Below, piece after piece: positions 38,396 to 47,790 of a stretch of DNA of 64,000 nucleotides. Location of the stretch: contig NZ_CUEE01000005.1 of assembly GCF_001224225.1 (NCBI RefSeq), forward strand, positions 1 through 64,000. The letters are read 5' to 3'. How positions within the stretch are numbered: position 1 is the first letter of the stretch; the number at the start of each line of letters is the position of its first letter. The DNA comes from Staphylococcus borealis (lineage in GTDB: Bacteria; Bacillota; Bacilli; Staphylococcales; Staphylococcaceae). The position numbers were made by a program, and so were the translations under genes. The notes below the pieces were generated by a model, which was not told where the DNA came from, made no database searches, and saw nothing but the letters and a program-made list of their open reading frames with translations.

Positions 38396-38580
38396 CATAT
38401 ACTCCTTTCATACTTATGCGGATGTCTTATTATTCTATTTCAGTATACTGGATATTTAAAAAAGTTTCATTTGATTAGTAAATAAGCTCTATTTAGTAAT
38501 CTTTTATGCTGGCCGAATTAAACTTGCAATAAGTTACTCATAGTGATATAATACATTCATAAATTAATTCCATTGGCAAC

Positions 38581-38622
38581 ACCAAACCCCTCACTATTGC
38601 GCTAGTGAGGGGTTTTATGGTG
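38581..38622 (-). terminator. Terminator between drp35 and pgcA
   Basis: AAACCCCTCACTA pairs with TAGTGAGGGGTTT around a 6-nt loop, 24-66 bp past the drp35 stop. Confidence 0.75.
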
Positions 38623-38645
38623 TGTTAGACGATGTCGCTTATTAC

Positions 38646-39623
38646 TTACTGAAATTGATAGCTTTCATGTCCTTTCGCAAAGGCTTCAACGGTATAAATC
38701 ATAGAACCACCTTCTGAGCCATTCTCAATGTCATTGGTACAAATAAGCAATTGATTTGTTCCAGGAATAAATTGTGGATGTGTTGAACGTAACATTTTTC
38801 CTTCATCACGCCCTGGCATTAAGATTTGACCAATAGGATAGCCACGTTTATTAAAGACTAAAACACGACCTTGGCCATACATCGCTACATATAAATTATC
38901 ATCACTATCGATACATACTGAATCTGGCCCTTCATGTCCAGTAAAGTAATATGGAATCGTTGCGCCAAATGGTGCAATTGTCACACCATCGTCCTCCAAT
39001 TGAATACGATGAAGTCGATTTGTCGTTGTTTCTGTCACCCATAGTACTTTTTCATCCGTACTTAACGCTACTCCGTTAGCTACTGAAATATTCTGAATGA
39101 CTGGTGTTACTGTCTTGAAGTCAGGCGAAACGTAGTAGACGCCACCTTTAGGGTTAGTAGAATACCCTCTGAAATCAGTGAAATAGAAGCCACCTTTACT
39201 ATCAAAGACCATGTCATCAATACAATATTCCGTGTTAAGTTCCGAAATAATTTCTTCAAACTGTTCACCATGTTCATCAGTAGCGAAGATGCCGCCTGTT
39301 GACTCAAAGTCACCTAAATAACATGTAAATAATCGTCCATCTTTGTGTATTTTGACTGCAGCTGGATTTTGTTTTGTTGATTGAAATGCTGTTGAAACTT
39401 CTTTTGTATTTATATCAACTTTAAAAATTTTACCGCCAAATACTTCACATAAGAACAAATTATGATCTCTATCAAAGATGAGACCTTCTAATTGCAATCC
39501 TTCATCTGAAATTTTCAACCATGGTTCGGCCGTTACCGTTTGTAATTCACTTTCAGAAATAATTGGTACTGCGCTTTTAGATGCTCCAGTATATGTTAAT
39601 TTTGGTAAAGATTGATTTGTCAT
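38646..39623 (-). CDS. drp35: Drp35 lactonase
   Basis: 325-residue calcium-dependent lactonase with a six-bladed beta-propeller (SMP-30/gluconolactonase family). It is near-identical in blocks to S. aureus Drp35: [55 protein letters not shown] and [25 protein letters not shown]. In S. aureus Drp35 is induced by cell-wall-active antibiotics and detergents. I start it at ATG 39623, matching the known N-terminus, though ATG 39632 lies closer to GGAGG. No signal peptide, so cytoplasmic. Confidence 0.93.
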   Translation of the reverse strand: MTNQSLPKLTYTGASKSAVPIISESELQTVTAEPWLKISDEGLQLEGLIFDRDHNLFLCEVFGGKIFKVDINTKEVSTAFQSTKQNPAAVKIHKDGRLFTCYLGDFESTGGIFATDEHGEQFEEIISELNTEYCIDDMVFDSKGGFYFTDFRGYSTNPKGGVYYVSPDFKTVTPVIQNISVANGVALSTDEKVLWVTETTTNRLHRIQLEDDGVTIAPFGATIPYYFTGHEGPDSVCIDSDDNLYVAMYGQGRVLVFNKRGYPIGQILMPGRDEGKMLRSTHPQFIPGTNQLLICTNDIENGSEGGSMIYTVEAFAKGHESYQFQ

Positions 39624-39901
39624 TATTAACATTTCCTCCCTTTGTGAAAAGTATCATTTGCATTCATTATAATCCATTAATACACTTTCTACTTATCGTA
39701 CTACATGTAATCGTTTTCAAAAAGTAATTATACTTCTAACATAGGTCTATTGCCCTATTTTAAAAACTGAAATATTGAAAGTTATTGTAAATTTGATAAA
39801 ATAATATAATGTTGATTTTTATAAAAAGATAAATGAATGAATCATTAAATGATATGGCTTGCCTTTACGATAAATAATAATTTTTAGAGGAGAATCAGAA
39901 A

Positions 39902-40864
39902 ATGGATTATAGAGTGTTATTATATTACAAATACACAACGATTGATGACCCAGAAACATTTGCTGCTGAGCATTTAGAATTCTGTAAAGCAAACAACTTA
40001 AAAGGTCGAATTCTAGTGTCTACAGAAGGTATCAATGGTACGTTATCAGGTACGAAAGAAGATACAGATCAATATATCGAACATATGCATGCAGATGAAC
40101 GTTTCGCAGATATGACGTTCAAAATTGACGAAGCTGAAGGTCATGCTTTCAAAAAAATGCATGTTCGCCCAAGAAATGAAATTGTTGCACTTGGTTTAGA
40201 GGACGATGTTGATCCACGTGTCACAACTGGTAAATACTATTCACCTAGTGAATTTAAAGAAGCATTGGAAGATGAAGATACTGTTATCTTAGATGCACGT
40301 AATGACTATGAATTTGATTTAGGTCACTTCCGCGGTGCAATCCGTCCAGATATTACACGTTTCAGAGATTTACCAGATTGGATTCGTGAGAATAAAGACC
40401 AATTAGATGGTAAAAATATCGTAACATATTGTACAGGTGGTATTCGTTGTGAAAAATTCTCAGGCTGGTTAGTAAAAGAGGGCTTCGAGAATGTTGGTCA
40501 ATTGCATGGCGGTATTGCAACGTATGGTAAAGATCCTGAGACTAAAGGTGAATATTGGGACGGTAAAATGTACGTCTTCGATGAGCGTATTAGCGTAGAC
40601 GTCAACCAAGTTGAGAAAACAGTGATTGGTAAAGAACACTTCGACGGCACACCATGTGAGCGTTACATTAACTGTGCTAATCCAGAATGTAACAAACAAA
40701 TTCTTGTTTCAGAAGAAAATGAAGCTAAATATCTTGGCGCATGTTCATATGATTGCGCGAAACATGAACGTAACCGTTATGTAGCTAAAAATAATATAAG
40801 TGATGAAGAATGGAATCGTCGTTTAGACAATTTTAAAGACGTACCAGAACACGCACACGCATAG
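39902..40864 (+). CDS. trhO: tRNA uridine(34) hydroxylase
   Basis: 320-residue rhodanese-domain protein of the TrhO/YceA family, which makes 5-hydroxyuridine at wobble position 34 of tRNA. Layout: N-terminal acylphosphatase-like domain ([15 protein letters not shown]), rhodanese domain with active-site loop [10 protein letters not shown] (C177), and a C-terminal Cys-rich segment ([25 protein letters not shown]) that may bind zinc. AGGAG lies upstream of the ATG. A strong terminator follows. Confidence 0.92.
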   Translation: MDYRVLLYYKYTTIDDPETFAAEHLEFCKANNLKGRILVSTEGINGTLSGTKEDTDQYIEHMHADERFADMTFKIDEAEGHAFKKMHVRPRNEIVALGLEDDVDPRVTTGKYYSPSEFKEALEDEDTVILDARNDYEFDLGHFRGAIRPDITRFRDLPDWIRENKDQLDGKNIVTYCTGGIRCEKFSGWLVKEGFENVGQLHGGIATYGKDPETKGEYWDGKMYVFDERISVDVNQVEKTVIGKEHFDGTPCERYINCANPECNKQILVSEENEAKYLGACSYDCAKHERNRYVAKNNISDEEWNRRLDNFKDVPEHAHA

Positions 40865-40876
40865 TGGTCTGAACAA

Positions 40877-40923
40877 AAGCGTTAGGAGGCAGTTAAACAC
40901 TACCTCCTAACGCTTATTTTTTA
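40877..40923 (+). terminator. Terminator after trhO
   Basis: AAGCGTTAGGAGG pairs perfectly with CCTCCTAACGCTT, followed by ATTTTTTAG. Confidence 0.9.
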
Positions 40924-40938
40924 GGCTTAATCTTATTA

Positions 40939-41136
40939 GGGAGCGAGGCAGAAATCATATTTTTCAAAATGTATTTCTTTGTCCCGCTCCCAATTTGCTT
41001 AACTTGTATATTTGCTTGATAAAATGCTCTTTGCTAAGGTCCACCGTCAAGGATGACAAGGTTTGAAAAAACCTAATTCAAGTGCATTTTTTATTCAGTC
41101 AACTACTACCAATATATCTTTATAGCCTGAGACACC
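40939..41136. repeat. Degenerate STAR-like element, copy 5
   Basis: GGGAGCGAGGCAG ... TGTCCCGCTCCC forms the left arm; further right CTCTTTGCTAAGGTCCACC replaces the GGGGCCCC core, and the GGATGACAAGG, GCATTTTTTATTCAGTCAAC and CTGAGACACC parts decay from the matching modules of copies 1-3. An old, mutated copy. No gene is seen between 40924 and 41214. Confidence 0.65.
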
Positions 41137-41214
41137 TATTGATATCCCGTTTTTTTTATAACTACCCAATGCTATAATAGTGTAAAAAATCCCTTCTGAA
41201 ATGTGGTGACATTT

Positions 41215-42432
41215 ATGACAAAGCACAGCAAAGATTTTTACCATTTACTTTATAGTCAGTTATTCGCTAATACTGGTGATATTTTAACGATAGTGGGTTT
41301 AATTGCTGTTGTTTATAACATGACATCAAAGACGACAGCCGCTTCTTTAATTCCGATTATTTTTACTATGGGTATTTTTGTAAGTAGTTTTATTTCAAAT
41401 TATATTTATCAATACCTTACTCAGAAAAAAGTATTATCTATATTTCAATTTCTTAAACTAGTGAGCTTAGCGTGCATCGCCATTCTATTAATGATAGAAA
41501 TGACCCCTGCTTTTATATTTATTTTGCTTTTCTTCAATGCTCTTTTTGACGGATTCACAAATCCTATTAAGAACTCAATGATTCCTTTTATTGAGAATAA
41601 AGACGCAATCACTTCTGCTAACGCTTTGATGAATATGATGAGCAGCATTGTTCAACTGTCTACTTGGGCATTAGGCGGTGTCTTAATGAGTCTTATCGGT
41701 GCAAAGTACTTATTTTTATTTGCATTAATACTAGAAATAGTAAGCTATTACTTTATTTTACGCCTTTCAGAACGTCATGTTTATAAAACAGATAAGGAAA
41801 CGATTTTTAATAGTTTTAAAACCGTTATCCGTGATAACTATCGCAATAAACTAAGTTTATATCTAAATATTTCTATCATTTTTGAATCATTCGCAACAAC
41901 CATTTGGATTGCAGCAATTATTTTGACTTACACAAGAACTTATTTACACGTTCCTGATTATTGGTTTGGACTGATTAATGCCTTTTTCTTTAGTGGCACA
42001 ATTATTGCAGGCCTATGGATAAATTATAAAGATCGCTTCTTTACGCAGATCAATTACCCGATTATTATTTACGTTCCTGTGCTCTTAGCATTTATTAATT
42101 TAAGCTTTATCCTCCATCATTCAATCATTATTGTCTTATTATTTTCATTATTGATGGGCATTTTCGAAGATATGCGTTACATTTCTTTAAATTCGGTAGT
42201 TCAACGTTATACGCCTAAAGAGATTCTTCCTTCTACATACATATTAAACAATTTATTCAGTAGTATTTTCTTCGCTATTGGAACTTTTGTTATATCAATG
42301 ATCGTTGACTATTATGGTATTATTTGGGCCTATATTATTTGCTTTAGTATGTATATATTAACTTTTATTTTAGGACTCTTTTTCCGAAAATATTTTAAAA
42401 TTGAAATACATAAACAGACATCTTATAATTGA
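41215..42432 (+). CDS. MFS transporter (MefA/EntS-like)
   Basis: 12-segment exporter of 405 residues. N-terminus KHSKDFYHLLYSQLFANTGDILTIVGLIAVVY and the loop FFNALFDGFTNPIKNSMIPFIENKDAITSANALMNMMSSIVQLSTWALGGVLM are typical of the MFS_3 group (macrolide efflux and enterobactin export proteins). I start it at ATG 41215 with GGTGA 5 nt upstream. Substrate unknown. The downstream amide hydrolase gene has its own promoter inside this gene's 3' end, so they may be only partly co-transcribed. Confidence 0.8.
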   Translation: MTKHSKDFYHLLYSQLFANTGDILTIVGLIAVVYNMTSKTTAASLIPIIFTMGIFVSSFISNYIYQYLTQKKVLSIFQFLKLVSLACIAILLMIEMTPAFIFILLFFNALFDGFTNPIKNSMIPFIENKDAITSANALMNMMSSIVQLSTWALGGVLMSLIGAKYLFLFALILEIVSYYFILRLSERHVYKTDKETIFNSFKTVIRDNYRNKLSLYLNISIIFESFATTIWIAAIILTYTRTYLHVPDYWFGLINAFFFSGTIIAGLWINYKDRFFTQINYPIIIYVPVLLAFINLSFILHHSIIIVLLFSLLMGIFEDMRYISLNSVVQRYTPKEILPSTYILNNLFSSIFFAIGTFVISMIVDYYGIIWAYIICFSMYILTFILGLFFRKYFKIEIHKQTSYN

Positions 42433-42444
42433 AAATAATTCTCA
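42401..42444 (+). promoter_or_regulatory. Sigma-A promoter with Fur-like box before the amide hydrolase
   Basis: TTGAAA (42401-42406), a 17-bp spacer and TATAAT (42424-42429) form a near-consensus promoter. Directly after it TGAAAATAATTCTCA (42430-42444) matches the 7-1-7 Fur consensus TGATAATNATTATCA at 12 of 14 fixed positions and would cover the start point. Confidence 0.6.
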
Positions 42445-42468
42445 CTTTGGATATGGAGGCTATTGTAT

Positions 42469-43446
42469 ATGTGTACAGGTTTTACGTTTCAAGCTAAAAA
42501 CGGTGATGTTATTTTAGGTCGTACGATGGATTATGATTATCCTTTAACTGGTCATCCAGCTGTGCAACCACGTCACTACTATTGGGAATCTCGTGTAGAT
42601 TATAAAGGGACAACGAAGTATGGTTTCACTGGTGCTGGTTCTGATATGGAAGGGTTTATTTTCGGAGATGGTGTAAATGAGCATGGCCTTGCGATTTCAA
42701 ATCAATATGACCGAGGTTATGCCTCGTACGCTAATAAAATACGTGATGGCTATATTAATATTTCACAAACTGAAGTGTTAACATGGGTGCTTGGTTACAA
42801 CCAAACGATTGAAGAACTGATTGAACAAGCAGACCAAGTTAATGTCGTTGCACATACATTAAATGATATTAATGAAGCACCACCTTTACATTATCATGTA
42901 TCGGATGCAACAGGTCGAACTGCAGAAATTACATTTGTAGAGGGTCGCATTGTCGTTCATGATAATCCAGTTGGTGTACTAACAAATAGTCCTGACTTAA
43001 ATTGGCATTACGAGAACTTGAAGAACTATGCGAATGTGACGCCTTACAAACCCCAATATAAACGCTATAAAAATTTATATATTGGAAATGAAAGTGGTAC
43101 GTCTGGACTACCAGGTGGCTACACGTCAGCAGAACGTTATGTAAGAGCCGCTTATCTCGTAAATAATATGTTGCCTGACGATGGTGATGATGCGGTGTTG
43201 GATGCCTTTAGAATGCTTGATAGCGTCAGCATTCCTAAAGGAGCAGTTCGCCCTTCTGAACATGAATTCCACTATACGCTATACCAAACTGTATTTAACT
43301 TAACGTCACGTACGTTATATGTAAAATACTATAATTCTAATCGTATTGCTGAATTACAATTAACAGAGGACTTATTAAATAGCGAGGACTTAGTCATGTT
43401 CGATCCTATCCCTCAAGGTTTGACGACCGATAAAGTGAATGAATAG
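42469..43446 (+). CDS. Choloylglycine-hydrolase-like (linear amide C-N hydrolase) Ntn hydrolase
   Basis: 325-residue member of the penicillin V acylase/bile-salt hydrolase family. I start it at ATG 42469, 9 nt after GGAGG, because Cys must be residue 2: the product begins MCTGFTFQAKNGDVILGRTMD, with the nucleophile exposed when Met is removed. Other conserved residues: D-Y near 20, N in GVLTNSPDLNWHYENL, and R in PSEHEFHYTLYQ region. It cleaves amide bonds such as those in bile salts, penicillin V or N-acyl homoserine lactones; the real substrate is unknown. Cytoplasmic, no signal peptide. Confidence 0.88.
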   Translation: MCTGFTFQAKNGDVILGRTMDYDYPLTGHPAVQPRHYYWESRVDYKGTTKYGFTGAGSDMEGFIFGDGVNEHGLAISNQYDRGYASYANKIRDGYINISQTEVLTWVLGYNQTIEELIEQADQVNVVAHTLNDINEAPPLHYHVSDATGRTAEITFVEGRIVVHDNPVGVLTNSPDLNWHYENLKNYANVTPYKPQYKRYKNLYIGNESGTSGLPGGYTSAERYVRAAYLVNNMLPDDGDDAVLDAFRMLDSVSIPKGAVRPSEHEFHYTLYQTVFNLTSRTLYVKYYNSNRIAELQLTEDLLNSEDLVMFDPIPQGLTTDKVNE

Positions 43447-43481
43447 TTTTTTAAAGAAGTTCTTACATATTTATCTATAAA

Positions 43482-43516
43482 TAAGCGTGGCTGAGTATAC
43501 AGTCACGCTTGTTTGT
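43482..43516. terminator. Bidirectional terminator
   Basis: AAGCGTG pairs with CACGCTT, followed by GTTTGTT, between convergent genes. Confidence 0.7.
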
Positions 43517-44901
43517 TATGCTTTAACATTTTTAGGGATAAGAATAAATGCCGAAATGAGGCCAAGTACCATAATAATCGCACCTACTAAGAAGGAAATC
43601 ATTGCTGACATTTCTACTGAGTAGAACTGTTGGCATACTGTAAATACAGTTGTATTTAATGCAATACCAAAGGCGCCCCCAAGTGTAGCACCCATCTTAT
43701 ATAAACCTGTCGCAAAGCTCACTTTTTCTTCTGGCATGTTAAACACCGCAATGGTTAACCCTGGTGTTGCTACCAATCCATTACCAATTGCACAAACCAC
43801 GAATGCGAACGTTACAACACCAACATACCAACTTGGTGATAAGAATGTACAACTAATTAGAATAATACCAATTGCTGGGAATAGTGGTCCTGCAATTAAC
43901 ATGCTTTTACCACCATATTTTTGAATTGCTTTTTCACCTAAACGAATCATTGCAATCGCCATGAAGACGTACGGCACAGTGACTAACCCCGTTTGTGCTT
44001 CACTCATGCCAAATTGCTTTTGCGCATAGCCATTGAAGACAACTGTAGTCCCAACGCCTGTGTTAAGTACGAAATTATTAATCGTTGATCCTAGAAATGC
44101 TCGGTTTTTTACAATCGAGAAATCAATAAATGGTGTGGTTTTGCCTTTTTCAAAAAGATAGAACACAATTAAGGCAATGAGACCAATAGCAGCAACAGAT
44201 AATGTGAAACGACTCGTCCAACCATATGTAAATCCTTGTGTCATCAGCAACATCAAGCAAGCAATGACGACACCAAAGATGATCATACCTACATAATCAA
44301 AAGGCTGATGATTACGTTCTGAACGTGGCGTTTCCTTTCTACGACTTAAAATATAGATTGCAATCACTGACAAAATGATTGAAATTACAAAGATCATTTG
44401 CCAACTTAATAAACTAGAAATAAGACCGCCGACATAGGAAGAAAATCCAATTCCGCCAACTGTCGCAATCATCATAAAACTATAGGCTTTACGCAAATCT
44501 TGACCTTTAAATTTATCTGATACTAAACCAATCGTTGAAGGCAAGAGTATCGCAGCTGACAGCCCTTGAAAGATTCGTCCAATAATTAAAAAGGGTGTTG
44601 CTGGCACAATGATCAGGCTAAGACAGCCGATGATACTAAAGATAAGACCTAATATCGTCATTTTCAGGTTGCCGACTTTATCAGCAATATCCCCTGCTCC
44701 TACCATGAAAATACCAGTTACAAAAGCGACTAAACTGATTGATAGATTTAATGTTGAATCCGCAGCACTAAACGTCTTTTGAACGCTTGAGCCAATATTA
44801 ATAAATGATTGCGCAAACAACCAATATGTTAACACTGCAAAACTAGCCGCAATGATTAATTTACCGTCAAACTTACTTTGATGCGATTTCACATCTGACA
44901 C
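43516..44901 (-). CDS. NorB-like DHA2 MFS exporter
   Basis: 14-segment drug:H+ antiporter type protein of 461 residues. Matches the NorB/QacA branch: YWLFAQSFINI near the start, GAGDIADKVGNLK (motif A), IGRIFQGLSAAILLPST (motif C region) and LGGAFGIALNT. S. aureus NorB (about 463 residues, from memory) has the same layout with FAQSLVNV, IGRLIQGLSAA and GGAFGVALS. GGAAG precedes the ATG. A Fur-like box lies 32-46 bp upstream, so it may be iron-regulated and could export a siderophore as well as drugs; that is inference. Confidence 0.85.
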   Translation of the reverse strand: MSDVKSHQSKFDGKLIIAASFAVLTYWLFAQSFINIGSSVQKTFSAADSTLNLSISLVAFVTGIFMVGAGDIADKVGNLKMTILGLIFSIIGCLSLIIVPATPFLIIGRIFQGLSAAILLPSTIGLVSDKFKGQDLRKAYSFMMIATVGGIGFSSYVGGLISSLLSWQMIFVISIILSVIAIYILSRRKETPRSERNHQPFDYVGMIIFGVVIACLMLLMTQGFTYGWTSRFTLSVAAIGLIALIVFYLFEKGKTTPFIDFSIVKNRAFLGSTINNFVLNTGVGTTVVFNGYAQKQFGMSEAQTGLVTVPYVFMAIAMIRLGEKAIQKYGGKSMLIAGPLFPAIGIILISCTFLSPSWYVGVVTFAFVVCAIGNGLVATPGLTIAVFNMPEEKVSFATGLYKMGATLGGAFGIALNTTVFTVCQQFYSVEMSAMISFLVGAIIMVLGLISAFILIPKNVKA

Positions 44902-44932
44902 TTCCTTTACATAATATAATCAACCTAGATAA

Positions 44933-44966
44933 TGAGAATTGTTCTCATTTAACCTTAGTTATTATA
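44933..44966 (-). promoter_or_regulatory. Fur-like box and -10 upstream of the NorB-like gene
   Basis: TGAGAATTGTTCTCA (44933-44947) is a near-perfect 7-1-7 inverted repeat close to the Fur consensus. On the minus strand it follows a TATAAT (plus 44961-44966) by 13 bp, so bound repressor would cover the start point. The -35 is weak. Confidence 0.55.
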
Positions 44967-44998
44967 TCACGTATGCAGAGAAAATATATAGGGTTAAA

Positions 44999-45043
44999 TT
45001 TCAAAGAGACTTCTACTAATTTTTGTAAAAGTCTCTTTGAAAA
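44999..45043 (-). terminator. Terminator of the sugar-acid operon
   Basis: TTTCAAAGAGACTT pairs with AAGTCTCTTTGAAA just past the permease stop. Confidence 0.8.
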
Positions 45044-46402
45044 TCACACTATCAAGTTAACTATTAATATCAATCCTAAACCAACTACCGAAAGAATTGA
45101 TTCTAATAAAGTCCATGTTAAAAAAGTTTCTTTCATAGATAGTCCATAGTACTCTTTAAACATCCAAAATCCTGCATCATTAACGTGCGAGCAAAATATA
45201 CTTCCTGCACCAATCGCTAATACCACTAGTGCTATATTAACATCTACTGCTTGTAATAATGGTAAAACAATACCTACAGATGAAATCGCAGCTACTGTAG
45301 TAGAACCCAACGCAGTACGTAATAAGGCTGCTGCTAACCAAGCCAAGATTATAGGTGACATTTCAGTGCCCTTGAATATATCAGAAATAGTATCTCCGAC
45401 TCCACCATCAATTAAAATTTGCTTAAATGTACCACCACCGCCAATTATTAATAGCAGCATTGCAATTGGTGTTATCGCATTAGTAACTGTCTCCATGATA
45501 TTTTTCATATTTTTATTTCTTCTTAATCCCATTGTATAAATTGCTATTAACACAGCTATTAACATTGCAGTAGTAGATTTGCCTAAGAAGAATATTACAC
45601 CTTCTAATCCTGATGCCTTTCCACTTTCATTCCCAGTGATTAATTGTACGCCTGTCGAAAACAACATAAGGATAACTGGAGAAAGTGCAGTCAATAAACT
45701 TATTCCAAAACTTGGTAAAGATTGTTTTTCATCATCTTTAACTTCTCCTAACTCATTTTGATTACCTAACTTATCAAAAGCTGATGGAGAAAGCTTATAA
45801 GCTAATTTAGGGAAAGTCCCTCCAACTATAATTGCTAGAGGAATACCAATGATAAAACCATACATTAACACATAACCTATATTGGCATCTAAAGCTTCAG
45901 CTATTGCAACAGGTCCAGGATGCGGTGGTAAAAATCCATGTGTTATTGCTATTGAAGTTGCCATCGGTAACCCAACAACTAAATTAGATATTTTCATTCT
46001 TCTTGCTAGTGTAAAAACTAAAGGAATTAGCAATACAAATGCAACTTCTAAGAATAATGAAATCCCAATTATGAAAGAAGCAATTAACATTGCCCATGTT
46101 ACATATTTCTTTCCAAATGCGTTTATTAAGGTGTCAGCTATTTTAGTTGCCCCGCCACCATCTGATAGAAGCTTTCCTAATATAGATCCTAAACCAAATA
46201 TTATCGCAATGTGACCTAGAGTATCTCCCATTCCTTTTTCAATAGTTTCCACAATTTTTTCTAAAGGCATACCTAATAAAATACCAGTTACCATAGAAGT
46301 TATTATTAATGAGATAAATGTATTCAATTTACATATCATTATCAATAACAATAATATAATTACCCCTATTACAACTGCAAACAATGGCCAAAATTCTCCC
46401 AT
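45044..46402 (-). CDS. GntP-family sugar-acid permease
   Basis: Integral membrane permease of 452 residues of the gluconate:H+ symporter family: FLPPHPGPVAIAEALDANIG, GLGSILGKLLSDGGGATKIA and CSHVNDAGFWMFKEYYGLSMKET are the family hallmarks. I start it at ATG 46402, 8 nt after AGGGGG. Last gene of a leftward ltnD-otnK-permease operon, so its substrate is probably L-threonate, D-threonate or D-erythronate rather than gluconate. Confidence 0.85.
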   Translation of the reverse strand: MGEFWPLFAVVIGVIILLLLIMICKLNTFISLIITSMVTGILLGMPLEKIVETIEKGMGDTLGHIAIIFGLGSILGKLLSDGGGATKIADTLINAFGKKYVTWAMLIASFIIGISLFLEVAFVLLIPLVFTLARRMKISNLVVGLPMATSIAITHGFLPPHPGPVAIAEALDANIGYVLMYGFIIGIPLAIIVGGTFPKLAYKLSPSAFDKLGNQNELGEVKDDEKQSLPSFGISLLTALSPVILMLFSTGVQLITGNESGKASGLEGVIFFLGKSTTAMLIAVLIAIYTMGLRRNKNMKNIMETVTNAITPIAMLLLIIGGGGTFKQILIDGGVGDTISDIFKGTEMSPIILAWLAAALLRTALGSTTVAAISSVGIVLPLLQAVDVNIALVVLAIGAGSIFCSHVNDAGFWMFKEYYGLSMKETFLTWTLLESILSVVGLGLILIVNLIV

Positions 46403-46414
46403 CACCATTACCCC

Positions 46415-47782
46415 CTATTTATTCATTTCATATACTGTTGCTAAAGTTTCAACTTCTCCCACATTTCCTGGGAAAATAACATAAGGCATTTTAGGATATT
46501 TAGCTTCATTACCTGTTAACCAAACAGGAACTCCTTTTGTAACTTGGCCAATAACCTCTGCTTTTTCTATATTTAATCCCTTTGTAGCAACGTCACTTGA
46601 GGTAATTCCACCTTTAGCAATAATAAATTTCGGTTTTATAGATATATTTTTGATAACATTGACTATGCTATTTGAAATATTGGTTGATATACTCAAATTA
46701 TTATTAATATCTTCAGTTTTAATAACATCTCTAGATGTATAAACAACAACACTATTTCCATTAGATATTTCTTTTTCAACTTTTTGAATTAATTTATTTA
46801 TATAATCTTCCAAACTCTTTTTAGTAATTTCTCTAACATCAAACTCAAAAGGTTTAATTTCTGTATTATTAATTAAGTAGCTCAATTGGTCACTTGATTT
46901 CTTTACATGTGATCCAACAATTATTATTCCGCCATTTTTATTACTACTATATTGATTTAAATTAATGATTTCTCCTGGAGTTTCACACATAGCTTTTACA
47001 AATGACGCTGCAGTTCTAAAAATAAATTTCTTTTTATTTCTTTTTAGAAACTTAATCAAACAACTGACAAAATAATTCATGTCATTATCATTGAGAGCAT
47101 CCACAACTACAGCGCTAAAATTATCTAATTTTTCAAAAACAGAAAATATTTCTTTTTCATTTTTTTCCCTCAAAGTTTTCAATGAGATATGAAATACTGC
47201 ATTAGATTTTATCTCTCCCCCACTTTTTTCTTCCACAAATTCAAACATAGTTTCAGAAGAATAACCAAATGTAGTATCATTTGAAAATTCGCTTTGAACT
47301 ACAGGTATATACTCATCTTTTTCTTTTAAATAGTGTATACCATTATAGGTATATCTGTTTCCTTCGAAGAATTGTGGTAAATAAAATACTCCATCAAAAG
47401 GTTGCGTAGCTGATTCACTTATTACCTTTGGTTCAAGATAAAAATGACCACGCAATGTTGAATCTCCTCTACTAATAATTAAGTAGTCTTTTTTTAGGTT
47501 TTTTGCCACTTTTTCTATATTCCGACTAATTTCTTCATGTAATTTTACTGTTTCCTTTTCACTTAAAGCTCTTGAATTAGTTAAGATATAAAACATATTA
47601 TTTTCTTGTAAGAACCCATCTTCAATCCATTGCTCAGTCCATTTTGTATAAACTGGCAAATCTTTAACTGTTTGAGTACCAGTTGGATCATCATCCAAAA
47701 CAATAATTTTATAGTTAAAATCACTTAAACCTTTGTTAATATTTTCTATATTTTTTTGATTCACTAAACTGTCGCTAATCAT
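46415..47782 (-). CDS. otnK: Four-carbon acid sugar kinase (DUF1537/OtnK family)
   Basis: 455-residue kinase that in characterised members phosphorylates 3-oxo-tetronate (or D-threonate) at C4. N-terminal domain: VLDDDPTGTQTVKDLPVY, RGDSTLRGHFYLEP; C-terminal nucleotide-binding domain: GSHVKKSSDQLSYL, AKGGITSSDVATKGL and PYVIFPGNVGE. AGGTG is 5 nt before the ATG. It lies 8 bp after ltnD. Codon use is markedly more AT-rich than in flanking genes, suggesting recent acquisition with ltnD and the GntR gene. Confidence 0.85.
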   Translation of the reverse strand: MISDSLVNQKNIENINKGLSDFNYKIIVLDDDPTGTQTVKDLPVYTKWTEQWIEDGFLQENNMFYILTNSRALSEKETVKLHEEISRNIEKVAKNLKKDYLIISRGDSTLRGHFYLEPKVISESATQPFDGVFYLPQFFEGNRYTYNGIHYLKEKDEYIPVVQSEFSNDTTFGYSSETMFEFVEEKSGGEIKSNAVFHISLKTLREKNEKEIFSVFEKLDNFSAVVVDALNDNDMNYFVSCLIKFLKRNKKKFIFRTAASFVKAMCETPGEIINLNQYSSNKNGGIIIVGSHVKKSSDQLSYLINNTEIKPFEFDVREITKKSLEDYINKLIQKVEKEISNGNSVVVYTSRDVIKTEDINNNLSISTNISNSIVNVIKNISIKPKFIIAKGGITSSDVATKGLNIEKAEVIGQVTKGVPVWLTGNEAKYPKMPYVIFPGNVGEVETLATVYEMNK

Positions 47783-47790
47783 AATATCAC

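Noticed and set aside
45044-46402. Gluconate permease role for the GntP-family gene
   Set aside because: No gluconate kinase or 6-phosphogluconate dehydrogenase adjoins it; the OtnK/LtnD neighbours favour a four-carbon sugar acid.
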